A DNA stretch of 64,000 bases, from contig NHTQ01000001.1 of NCBI GenBank assembly GCA_002166865.1, forward strand, positions 682,001-746,000. The letters are read 5' to 3'. The stretch comes from Rhodobacteraceae bacterium WFHF2C18. Its GTDB lineage: Bacteria > Pseudomonadota > Alphaproteobacteria > Rhodobacterales > Rhodobacteraceae. Shown here piece after piece: positions 1 to 10,845 of the stretch. The first letter of the stretch is position 1; each line of letters starts with the position of its first letter. The notes under the pieces are model-generated. The model searched no databases. It saw nothing but the letters and a program-made list of their open reading frames with translations, and was not told the origin of the DNA. Made by a program: the position numbers and the translations under genes.

Positions 1-1136
1 CCGTCGCCCGCGTCGCTCACAGGCCACGTCCGGCTGTCGGCTATGCGCCAGCCGGGCGCGCGGCTGCAAAAGGCGGTGACGCGGTCGATGTTTTCCTCTG
101 CCAGAACCGAACAGGTTGCATAGGCCAGCCGCCCCGCCGGCGCGACCAGCGGCGCCGCTGCGTCAAGGATGGCGTCCTGGCGCCGCATCAACGCTTCGAG
201 GTCCTCGGGCGTCAGCCGCCACTTGGCATCGGGGGTGCGCCGCCAGGTACCGCTGCCGGAACAGGGCACATCGCACAACACGAGATCGAAGGGCGCCTGC
301 GACGGGGACTCGCCGGGCGCCAGCACCCGCACCTCGACCCCCGCACGGGCGGCCCGCGCCGGAAGATCGGCCATGCGCTGCGGTGCCGCGTCATGGGCAA
401 ACCACGCCGCGCTGGCGCGCGCGGCCAGGGCCAGCACCTTGCCGCCCCCGCCTGCACAGTAATCCAGTACCCGCCCGCCCTCCGGCACGGGCAGCGCCGC
501 CATGGCCGCCTGGCTGGAGCCATCCTGGAGTTCTACCAGACCCGCCCGATAGGCACGGGAGCCGGCGACCCGCCGCGCGCCCGCCTCCACGCGCAGGGCG
601 GTCGGCGCGATCGCATGGGTCCGGGCGACGACGCCGTCTTCGGCCAGCGCATCCACGGCATCGGCCGGGGTGCACTTGCCGAGGTTGGCACGCAGCATCA
701 CCGGCGCCCGCGCGCGCAGGGCCAGCGCCGTCGCCTCGGCCTCCGCGCCGAGGCAGCGGCGAAACACCGGAACCAGCCAGTCGGGCAGATCCCATCGCGC
801 GCCGGTCTGCCGCGGGGGCGTGCCGGCAGCGGCCTCCGCCGGGGTGAGCGCCGCCGGCGCGTAGCCCGAGCCGGTGAAAAGCGCCTCGGGCCGCTCCCCG
901 GCTGCGCGCGTCGCGCCGATCATCAGCCCCCGCCCGGTCCCGGCCCCGCCAAGCGCGGCGTAGGAGCGGCGGCAGCGCAGCGCGTCGAACACGTGATCGC
1001 GCACCGCCGCGCGATCCTTCGCGCCCGCATAGCGCGCCCGCCGCGCCCAGCCCGTCAGGGCCTTTTCCGCGGGCGTGCCTGCCAGGATCTCGTCCAGCAC
1101 ATGGATCGCTGCGGCAACCCGGGCGCCCGGCGTCAT
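1..1136 (-). CDS. RsmB/NOP-family RNA (cytosine-C5) methyltransferase, partial (3' end off window)
   Basis: SAM-dependent methyltransferase that forms 5-methylcytosine in RNA, most likely 16S rRNA. About 378 codons are visible and the C-terminus lies beyond the left edge. The start is the ATG at 1136 (protein begins MTPGARVAAAIHVLDEIL), which opens the helical RNA-binding region. The SAM-binding motif DYCAGGGGK is near residue 225. The two family cysteines lie in DVPCSGSGTW (about residue 292) and YATCSVLAEEN (about 342). It is divergent from the symporter gene, with about 150 bp between them. The family is secure; the exact target base is not readable from sequence. Confidence 0.9.
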   Translation of the reverse strand, partial: MTPGARVAAAIHVLDEILAGTPAEKALTGWARRARYAGAKDRAAVRDHVFDALRCRRSYAALGGAGTGRGLMIGATRAAGERPEALFTGSGYAPAALTPAEAAAGTPPRQTGARWDLPDWLVPVFRRCLGAEAEATALALRARAPVMLRANLGKCTPADAVDALAEDGVVARTHAIAPTALRVEAGARRVAGSRAYRAGLVELQDGSSQAAMAALPVPEGGRVLDYCAGGGGKVLALAARASAAWFAHDAAPQRMADLPARAARAGVEVRVLAPGESPSQAPFDLVLCDVPCSGSGTWRRTPDAKWRLTPEDLEALMRRQDAILDAAAPLVAPAGRLAYATCSVLAEENIDRVTAFCSRAPGWRIADSRTWPVSDAGD

Positions 1137-1286
1137 GGCGCGCTTCGCCCCGGGCCGGCACTTGCTTGGATCATCGCAAGGGTCTCCCTCATTGTCACGC
1201 GGACCTTCTAGCGCCCGCCGCCGGCCTGCGAAACCCGACCCCGGACGCCTTGCGCCCGTCCCCGCCGCCGGCGTAGCACTAGGCGG

Positions 1287-4198
<2,912 letters not shown>

Positions 4199-4295
4199 CT
4201 ATTGCACGGATCCGGCGCAGGGAAAAGCCGATTCCCGCCTTGTCCCCCGCCCCGATTGCGGCCACGCTTGCCGGCACCATCAGGGAAGCACGTCA

Positions 4296-5258
4296 ATGAG
4301 CACCCACGGATACGATAGCGGCCGGCTGGATTTGCCCTTCGTCGGCGTTGCGAGCTTCGGCAAGCGGCCCGTGGTCACCGACTGGTCCATGATCCGCGCC
4401 GACGCGGCGATCCTCGGCGCGCCGTTCGACGGGGGCACGCAGTTCCGGGCCGGGGCACGCTTCGGCCCGCGCGGGGTGCGCGAGGCCTCGACCCTCTTCA
4501 GCTTCGGGCACGACGGCGCCTACGACCACGAGGACGACGTGACCTATCTGACCTCGGACGTCTCCATTGTGGACGCGGGCGATGCCGACATCGTGCATAC
4601 CGACACCGAGGCCAGCCACGCCAACATCGAGGCGGCGGTGCGCGCACTGCGCGCAACCGGCGCCCTGCCCGTGGTGATCGGCGGCGACCATTCCATCACC
4701 ATCCCCACGATCCGCGCCTTCGACGACGCCGGCGACATCCACGTGCTGCAGATCGACGCCCATCTTGATTTCGTGGACGAACGCCACGGCGTGCGGCACG
4801 GCCACGGCAACCCGATGCGCCGCGCGGCCGAGCGCGACAATGTCACCGGCCTGACGCAGCTGGGGATCCGCAACGTCAGCTCCACCGCGCGGGAAGGGTA
4901 CGAGGCCGCCCGGGCCATGGGCTCGGACATCCTGTCGGTCCGACAGGTGCGCCGGCTGGGCGCGGACGCCACCGCCGCACGCATCCCGCCGGGCGCGCGC
5001 GTCTACATCACCATCGACATCGACGGCTTCTGCCCCTCGATCGCGCCGGGCACCGGCACGCCCAGCCATGGGGGGTTTCTCTATTACGAAGTGCTGGAAC
5101 TGCTGCAAATCGTCGCGCACGAGCACGAGATCGTCGGGCTGGATCTCGTGGAGGTGGCGCCGGCCTACGACGCGGGCGACATCACCTCGGTCCTGGCGGC
5201 GCAGGTGCTGCTGAACACGCTGGGCTTCATCTTCCACGCGCGCCGTCAGGGCGGGTAA
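4296..5258 (+). CDS. Ureohydrolase (agmatinase / guanidinobutyrase family)
   Basis: Binuclear manganese hydrolase of 320 residues that releases urea from a guanidino compound. Metal ligands are visible in GGDHSIT, DAHLDFVD and DIDGFCPSIAPGTGTP. The start is the ATG at 4296, preceded by AGGGAAG; the frame is open further upstream, but that stretch is antisense to the guaB 5' end. The family includes agmatinase (SpeB), guanidinobutyrase, proclavaminate amidinohydrolase and newer guanidine hydrolases. Sequence alone does not decide the substrate, and no polyamine gene adjoins it, so SpeB is not asserted. Confidence 0.85.
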   Translation: MSTHGYDSGRLDLPFVGVASFGKRPVVTDWSMIRADAAILGAPFDGGTQFRAGARFGPRGVREASTLFSFGHDGAYDHEDDVTYLTSDVSIVDAGDADIVHTDTEASHANIEAAVRALRATGALPVVIGGDHSITIPTIRAFDDAGDIHVLQIDAHLDFVDERHGVRHGHGNPMRRAAERDNVTGLTQLGIRNVSSTAREGYEAARAMGSDILSVRQVRRLGADATAARIPPGARVYITIDIDGFCPSIAPGTGTPSHGGFLYYEVLELLQIVAHEHEIVGLDLVEVAPAYDAGDITSVLAAQVLLNTLGFIFHARRQGG

Positions 5259-5307
5259 TACGGCGGCTGCCCGAACCGCAGGCCGGGCACGTCGGCCCTG
5301 TCCCCGC

Positions 5308-5550
5308 CTAGCGGCGCGGCGGGCGGTCGGGATCCGGCACCGGGTCATAGCCGCAGCGCCCCCAGGGGTTGCAGCGGGCGATGCGGCGCAGGGCCAGCCA
5401 ACCGCCCTTGAGGCCGCCGTGCTTTTCCAGCGCCTCCAGCGCGTACTGGCTGCAGGTCGGCTGATAGCGGCAGTGGTATCCCACCCAGGGTGACAGGATC
5501 AGCCGATAGGCCCGGACCGGCAGGGCGAGCATGCGGGCAAGCGGCGTCAT
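5308..5550 (-). CDS. yidD: Membrane protein insertion efficiency factor YidD
   Basis: Small 80-residue protein that assists YidC-dependent membrane insertion. The hallmark [23 protein letters not shown] and the [13 protein letters not shown] ending are present, with the conserved cysteines. An N-terminal amphipathic or hydrophobic stretch precedes them. It is last in the rpmH-rnpA-yidD order usual in proteobacteria, and its start overlaps the rnpA stop by 4 bp, which indicates translational coupling. Confidence 0.95.
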   Translation of the reverse strand: MTPLARMLALPVRAYRLILSPWVGYHCRYQPTCSQYALEALEKHGGLKGGWLALRRIARCNPWGRCGYDPVPDPDRPPRR

Positions 5551-5945
5551 GGCTTGGCGTGCAGCTTGTCGAGGGCGCGGATCAGGTCGCTCTTGAGGGC
5601 CTGGTAGGGGCGCGACACGGTTTCCCCCGGCCGTCCGATCAGGACGTAGTCCCAGCCGGGATGCCCCCGCTTGGGCAGAACCTCGCGCGCCACCGCCCGC
5701 AGCCGCCGTTTGGCGCGGTTGCGGGTAACGGCGTTGCCGAGCTTCTTGGAACAGGTGAAGCCCACGCGGATCGCCGACGTGCCATCATCTCGGCGGCGGG
5801 CCTGCACCATCATGGCGACGGTGCCCTGCCGGCGCGCCCGGGCTGCGCGCAGGAAATCGGCCCGCGCCTTCAGCGTTTCCAGGCGCGGCAACGGTTCCTC
5901 CGGGGCACATCCCGGCGCATGCGCGGCCTCCGCCGGCACGGTCAT
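5547..5945 (-). CDS. rnpA: Ribonuclease P protein component
   Basis: Basic protein subunit of RNase P, which works with the catalytic RNA in tRNA 5' maturation. It has 132 residues. The family signature [15 protein letters not shown] lies in the middle, preceded by [16 protein letters not shown]. An N-terminal extension of about 25 residues ([19 protein letters not shown]) precedes the [10 protein letters not shown] start of the domain; a shorter start is possible. It lies 23 bp downstream of rpmH and overlaps yidD by 4 bp. Confidence 0.95.
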   Translation of the reverse strand: MTVPAEAAHAPGCAPEEPLPRLETLKARADFLRAARARRQGTVAMMVQARRRDDGTSAIRVGFTCSKKLGNAVTRNRAKRRLRAVAREVLPKRGHPGWDYVLIGRPGETVSRPYQALKSDLIRALDKLHAKP

Positions 5946-5968
5946 CTTCGCGGCGTCGGCGCCCGGTG

Positions 5969-6103
5969 TCAGGCGCTCAGCGACTTGCGGCCGCGGGCAC
6001 GGCGGGCGTTCAGGATCTTGCGGCCGGCCTTGGTGGCCATGCGCGCGCGGAAACCGTGGCGCCGCTTGCGGACCAGGTTGGAGGGTTGGTAGGTGCGTTT
6101 CAT
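5969..6103 (-). CDS. rpmH: 50S ribosomal protein L34
   Basis: Forty-four-residue basic ribosomal protein starting [18 protein letters not shown] and ending ARGRKSLSA. The length and nearly every residue match bacterial L34. It is the first gene of the rpmH-rnpA-yidD operon, and a strong vegetative-type promoter lies 76 bp upstream. Confidence 0.98.
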
Positions 6104-6178
6104 CGCGGCCTCGTCTTCTTTGCGGGCCCGCGCCGGCGTTGGAATCGCGGCAGGCCCCGATGGCTATCCGAAGCCCGC

Positions 6179-6207
6179 TCTATAGGGATGCGCGCGACCC
6201 AAGTCAA
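6179..6207 (-). promoter_or_regulatory. Predicted housekeeping promoter of rpmH-rnpA-yidD
   Basis: On the minus strand, TTGACT (6207-6202) and TATAGA (6184-6179) are separated by exactly 17 bp, close to the sigma-70 consensus. The -10 element lies about 75 nt upstream of the rpmH ATG. Apart from this promoter I see nothing in the 6104-6425 interval. Confidence 0.7.
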
Positions 6208-6425
6208 ACCCGCAGCGGGAATTTTGCAACAAACCGCCGCCCGGCCGGCCCGACCGTGTTACAGGCAGGCGAAAACCGGTGCTTTCCCCCCGCGCGCCCA
6301 TCACCATCCATCACCCGCCCGTGAAGAGGCTGGCCCCCGCCGCCCCGACGGATCATGTTGGCACAGACGCCAACAGATGGGACATCGCCATGGACAGGAT
6401 CATCCCAGCCAGGAAGGGAGCGCTC

Positions 6426-7121
6426 ATGCGCCACGTGCCGCTTGCCGTTATCCTCGTCGTCGCCGTGGTCGGCTATTTCGCGCTGCGAGACTACCTCACC
6501 TTCGAGACGCTGCGCGAAAACCGGGCGGCGCTGCTGGCTTTCCGCGACGCCAACTTCATGGGTCTGTCGCTTGCCTTCATCGCGGTTTATTACGTGATCG
6601 TGGCCTTCTCGCTGCCCGGCGCGGCAGTGGCCTCGGTCACCGGGGGGTTCCTCTTCGGGCTGATGCTGGGGACCGCCTACAACGTGCTGGCCGCCTCGCT
6701 TGGCGCCTTCACCATCTTTCTGGCCGCCCGGTGGGGCCTTGGCCGCACGCTTGCCGCCCGCATCGAAACGTCCCGGGGCACGCTCAAGCGGCTGAAGACC
6801 GGCCTGCACGAGAACGAGATCAGCGTGCTTTTCCTGATGCGCCTGGTACCTGCCGTGCCCTTCTTCGCGGCCAATCTGGTGCCGGCCTTGGTGGGGGTGC
6901 GGTTTGTCAACTTTGCGATCACGACGGTCCTGGGGATCATCCCCGGCGCGCTTGTCTACACCTGGATCGGTGTCGGCCTGGGGGAGGTCTTCGACCGGGG
7001 AGAAACGCCGGATCTGTCCCTGTTGTGGGAACCGCAGGTCATCGGACCGATCGTGGGTCTGTGCCTGCTGGCCGCCCTGCCGATGATCCTCAAGGCCATC
7101 CGCGGACGAAAGGGTATCTGA
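6426..7121 (+). CDS. TVP38/TMEM64 family (SNARE-associated / DedA-like) membrane protein
   Basis: Inner-membrane protein of 231 residues of the VTT/TVP38 family, with several hydrophobic segments. The family core is visible in GAAVASVTGGFLFGLMLGT and RLVPAVPFFAANLVPAL. The ATG at 6426 is chosen because AGGAAGGGAG sits just upstream; the frame also contains earlier starts. It ends 1 bp before the flavoprotein gene, so the two are almost certainly co-transcribed. Family members are thought to act in lipid or membrane homeostasis; the role here is unknown. Confidence 0.8.
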   Translation: MRHVPLAVILVVAVVGYFALRDYLTFETLRENRAALLAFRDANFMGLSLAFIAVYYVIVAFSLPGAAVASVTGGFLFGLMLGTAYNVLAASLGAFTIFLAARWGLGRTLAARIETSRGTLKRLKTGLHENEISVLFLMRLVPAVPFFAANLVPALVGVRFVNFAITTVLGIIPGALVYTWIGVGLGEVFDRGETPDLSLLWEPQVIGPIVGLCLLAALPMILKAIRGRKGI

Positions 7122-7122
7122 C

Positions 7123-8541
7123 ATGCGCAAACTTCGGACCGACCTGCTGGTCATCGGCGCCGGCTCGGCAGGGCTGTCCGCCGCCGCCGGGGCCGCCCAA
7201 ATGGGGGCCGACGTCACCCTTCTGGAAGGCGGGCGCATGGGCGGCGACTGCCTGAACCACGGCTGCGTGCCCTCCAAGGCCCTGATCGCCAGCGGCAAGG
7301 CGGCCCACGCCCAGTCCCACGCGGCGGCCTACGGCGTGGCCGACACGGTCCCCCAGGTGGACTATGCCGCGGCCAAGGATCACGTTGCCGGGGTCATCGC
7401 GCAGATCGCCCCGCACGACAGCCAGGAACGCTTCGAGGGCCTGGGCGTGCGCGTGATCCGCGAATACGGCGCCTTCGTCTCCCCGACCGAGGTGCAGGCG
7501 GGCGAGACCATCATTTCCGCTCGCCGGATCGTCATCGCCACAGGTTCCTCGCCGCTCGTCCCGCCGATCCCGGGGCTTGACACCGTGCCCTACGAGACCA
7601 ACGAGACCATCTTCGGCCTGCGCGCGCATCCCGGGCACCTGTTGATCGTGGGCGGCGGGCCCATCGGCATGGAGATGGCGCAGGCGCACCGCCGGCTGGG
7701 CAGCCGTGTCACCGTGATCGAAGGGGCCACGGCCCTGGGCGGCGACGACCCCGAGACGGCCCGCGTGGTCCTGGACCACCTGCGCGCCGAGGGCGTGGAG
7801 ATCGCCGAGGGCGCGATGGTCTCCGGCGTCACCGGCACCGGGGGCGCCATCCGGGTCGAGGCCGCCGACGGCCGCCGGTTCGAGGGCACGCACCTGCTGA
7901 TCGCCGCGGGGCGCAGGGCCAATACCGATCGGCTTAACCTTGACGCCGCGGGCATCGCGACCACCGGTAGCGGGATCAAGGTGGACGCACGGCTGCGCAC
8001 CACCAACCGCCGCGCCTATGCCATCGGCGACGTGGCGGGGGGGCTGCAATTCACCCATGCGGCCGGCTACCACGCCACAGTGATCCTGCGCGCGGCGCTC
8101 TTCGGCCTGCCGGCGAAGGCCAAGACGCGGCACATCCCCTGGGTCACCTACACCGACCCGGAACTGGCCCAGGTGGGCCTGACCGAGGCGCAGGCGCGGG
8201 CCAGGCACGGCGCGCGGCTGGAGGTGATCCGGCAGGACTTCGCCGGCAACGACCGCGCCGTGACCGAGCGCCGGACCGAGGGGCTGCTGAAGGTCATGGT
8301 CGTGCGGGGCAAGCCGGTCGGCGCCTCGCTTGCCGGGCCGCAGGCCGGCGAGGTGATCCAGCTTTGGGCGCTGGCGCTGGCCAACGGGCTGAGCATGAAG
8401 CAGATCGCGGCGATGGTCGCCCCCTACCCGACCCTGGGCGAGATCAACAAGGCGGCCGCGGGGGCCTATTTCTCGCCCCGTCTGTTTGATAGCGCTATGG
8501 TGAAGGGCGTGGTCGGCCTCGTGCAGCGCTGGCTGCCGTGA
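7123..8541 (+). CDS. FAD-dependent pyridine nucleotide-disulfide oxidoreductase (mercuric reductase/dihydrolipoamide dehydrogenase-like)
   Basis: Flavoprotein disulfide reductase of 472 residues. The N-terminal FAD fold GAGSAGLSAAAGAA is followed by the redox-active pair in GGDCLNHGCVPSK (Cys43 and Cys48). The NAD(P)H-binding fold GGGPIGMEMAQAHRRLG is central, and the second FAD motif reads AYAIGDVAGG. The C-terminal dimerisation domain contains the HxxxxE-type stretch altered to AMVAPYPTLGEINKAA, so the usual histidine is replaced by Ala-Pro context. The protein lacks the N-terminal HMA domain and the C-terminal Cys-Cys of true MerA, so mercury reduction should not be assumed. It is paired with the TVP38 gene. 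Confidence 0.85.
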   Translation: MRKLRTDLLVIGAGSAGLSAAAGAAQMGADVTLLEGGRMGGDCLNHGCVPSKALIASGKAAHAQSHAAAYGVADTVPQVDYAAAKDHVAGVIAQIAPHDSQERFEGLGVRVIREYGAFVSPTEVQAGETIISARRIVIATGSSPLVPPIPGLDTVPYETNETIFGLRAHPGHLLIVGGGPIGMEMAQAHRRLGSRVTVIEGATALGGDDPETARVVLDHLRAEGVEIAEGAMVSGVTGTGGAIRVEAADGRRFEGTHLLIAAGRRANTDRLNLDAAGIATTGSGIKVDARLRTTNRRAYAIGDVAGGLQFTHAAGYHATVILRAALFGLPAKAKTRHIPWVTYTDPELAQVGLTEAQARARHGARLEVIRQDFAGNDRAVTERRTEGLLKVMVVRGKPVGASLAGPQAGEVIQLWALALANGLSMKQIAAMVAPYPTLGEINKAAAGAYFSPRLFDSAMVKGVVGLVQRWLP

Positions 8542-8557
8542 TCCGGGGTAGGAAGGA

Positions 8558-9955
8558 ATGCGATTGCTCAAGACACTGTCGGGCCGGTTCCTGATCCTGA
8601 CCGCCATCTTCGTGATGCTGGCGGAGGTGCTGATCTTCGTGCCCTCGATCGCCCGCTTCCGTGAGGACTTCCTGATGGCCCGGCTGGAGCGCGCCCAGAT
8701 CGCCTCGCTCGCGCTGCTGGCCGACGACGACATCAGCGCCGATCTGCAGGACGAACTGCTGCAGAACGCCGGCGTCTTCAACGTGGTGCTGCGGCGCGAT
8801 GCGGCGCGCCAGCTGATCCTGTCGGCGCCCATGCCCCGGCCGGTTGCGACCACCTTCGACCTGCGCAGCGCCACGGCCTTCGACCTGATCCGCGACGCCC
8901 TGGCCCGCCTTGTCGATCCCGAGCCGGAGCTCATCCGCGTGATCGGCGAGCCCGCGCGCATGGCCGGGCTGCAGATCGAGGTGACGCTGGACACCGGCGA
9001 CCTGCGCGCGGCCATGGTGGACTACGGATTGCGCATCCTGCTTTTGTCGCTGGTGATCTCGGTCATCACCGCCGGGTTGTTGTTCCTGGCCGTGCGCCGG
9101 GTGCTGGTCAAGCCGATCAAGCGCGTCGTGGGACACATGCAGTCCTATGCCGCCGCCCCCGAGGACGGGCGCCGCGTGATCCGGCCCTCCGCGGGGGTGG
9201 TCGAACTGCGCGAGGCCGAGGAGACGCTGCAACTGATGCAGACCCAGCTGACCAGTGCCCTGCGCCAGAAGGAGCACTTGGCGCAACTGGGCGGCGCCGT
9301 CGCCAAGATCAGCCACGACCTGCGCAACATCCTGGCCAGCGCGCAGCTTTTCACCGACCGCATCGAGGCCAGCGAGGACCCCGCGGTCAAGCGCATGGCA
9401 CCGAAACTCATCAATTCGCTCAAGCGCGCCTCGCACCTGTGCGAGGCCACGCTTGCCTTCGGCAGGGCCGAGGAGCCGGGCCCGACGTTGAGCCGTTTCA
9501 ACCTAGCCGAGATCGTGGATGACGTGATCGCCAGCGAACGGCTCTCGGCGGACGAGGAGGCGGTTCGCTTCAACCAGGATGTGCCCGGCACCCTCATGGT
9601 GCGCGCCGACCCCGAGCAACTCTATCGCGTGATCGCCAACCTGACGCGCAACGCCCGTCAGGCGATCGTGAATTCCGGCACGCCCGGCGAGATCACCGTC
9701 TCGGCCCATGAAACCGACGACGCCTGGGTGATCCACATCGCCGACACCGGCCCCGGCCTGCCCGCCAAGGCGCGGGAGAACCTCTTCAAGCCCTTCCAGG
9801 GCGGGGCGACCAAGGGCGGCGCGGGGCTGGGCCTGTCCATCGCGGCAGAACTGGTGCGCGGCCACGGCGGCACGCTCACCCTTGAACGCACGGACGAGAC
9901 CGGAACGAGCTTCTGCCTCGAACTGCCCAAGGGCGGCGTGGAAGAGGCAGCGTAA
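8558..9955 (+). CDS. Sensor histidine kinase (HAMP-HisKA-HATPase)
   Basis: Membrane-bound kinase of 465 residues. It has an N-terminal transmembrane segment (about residues 8-30), a periplasmic domain of about 120 residues, a second membrane segment (about 155-175) and HAMP. The phospho-acceptor is His253 in KISHDLRN. An ATPase domain follows with NLTRNARQAI (N box), DTGPGLP and GGAGLGLSIAAELVRGHGG. The start is preceded by GGTAGGAAGGA. No response regulator gene adjoins it, so the partner and signal are unknown. It lies 16 bp behind the flavoprotein gene and may share its transcript. Confidence 0.88.
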   Translation: MRLLKTLSGRFLILTAIFVMLAEVLIFVPSIARFREDFLMARLERAQIASLALLADDDISADLQDELLQNAGVFNVVLRRDAARQLILSAPMPRPVATTFDLRSATAFDLIRDALARLVDPEPELIRVIGEPARMAGLQIEVTLDTGDLRAAMVDYGLRILLLSLVISVITAGLLFLAVRRVLVKPIKRVVGHMQSYAAAPEDGRRVIRPSAGVVELREAEETLQLMQTQLTSALRQKEHLAQLGGAVAKISHDLRNILASAQLFTDRIEASEDPAVKRMAPKLINSLKRASHLCEATLAFGRAEEPGPTLSRFNLAEIVDDVIASERLSADEEAVRFNQDVPGTLMVRADPEQLYRVIANLTRNARQAIVNSGTPGEITVSAHETDDAWVIHIADTGPGLPAKARENLFKPFQGGATKGGAGLGLSIAAELVRGHGGTLTLERTDETGTSFCLELPKGGVEEAA

Positions 9956-10012
9956 TTTTCCCTCCGCCCCCCTTGCATCCCACCGCGCTAGGGGATAAGT
10001 CCTCGAATTCAC

Positions 10013-10089
<77 letters not shown>

Positions 10090-10845
10090 AGTAAACTGCT
10101 AAGGCAGTGTCTTGTTTTCAATTCGACCCGGCGCTGAGACCCCGCACCGAAAACCGCGCGAGCGCCTGCGCCCGGCCCCGCTGTTCGCAGGGTCAACGCT
10201 GCAAGCGTCCGTTAATTGCGCCGCTATCGCGCGGTCCTGTTTTTTGAAGCGTGCAAAGATTTTTCATATCCTTTTGCAGTGGGCTGGCCGTCGATCTTCA
10301 TGTAATCTTCGACCGCAAGCCCGCCACGCGGCGCGTGTGTCCTGCGTCTTGAAGAGCCTCCACCACGCCCTGCCGCCGTTTCCCGCCCGGCAGAATCGAC
10401 GTCGTTTCTTTGGGGCACGGGGATGACAAGCATATCCGGGTATTCCGCATGGACGCAGTCCAAACCGGCGAAGTTTTCTTAGAAGAGGTTCCAGTGACGC
10501 CCGGCAGCGACTATCGAAACAAGACGTTGCGCGAATGCTTCGACTGCCCGGACAGTGAATGAATGCCGCGCCACTTCCCGCGGAATGGGCCCGCCCCTGT
10601 CGCTCCGCCGGACGCAGGTCAACGAGCTTAGGATTTCGGCACGACTTCCGCGGAAACGAAGGTCGAGAGTTGCGTCTTTCCCCGCGCCCTGCCGGTTGAC
10701 CCGCCGGCCTGCGGATCGTCACGCGCGTCATTCCGGTGCATGTGACGCTCTCTCTATCGTCTGCACGCCCTCATGCCCGCGCCCAGGCGTGACCTGCCGG
10801 TCGGTCCTCGCCGCGCGTGCCGGGGCGCCCTCGGCGGCGCCGACG
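10090..10845. other. Gap of 756 bp without an assigned gene, next to tRNA-Arg
   Basis: No protein family is recognised on either strand. Base composition is visibly more AT-rich around 10220-10560 than in the neighbours. One plus-strand frame ending at 10562 (ATG at 10449, 37 codons, MDAVQTGEVFLEEVPVTPG) reads like protein and stays open upstream to about 10350, but no start or family supports it. The position directly 3' of a tRNA would suit a decayed integration site, yet no integrase or direct repeat of the tRNA end is visible. Confidence 0.4.

Noticed and set aside
7123..8541. Mercury resistance (merA)
   Set aside because: No HMA domain, no C-terminal vicinal cysteines and no other mer genes nearby.
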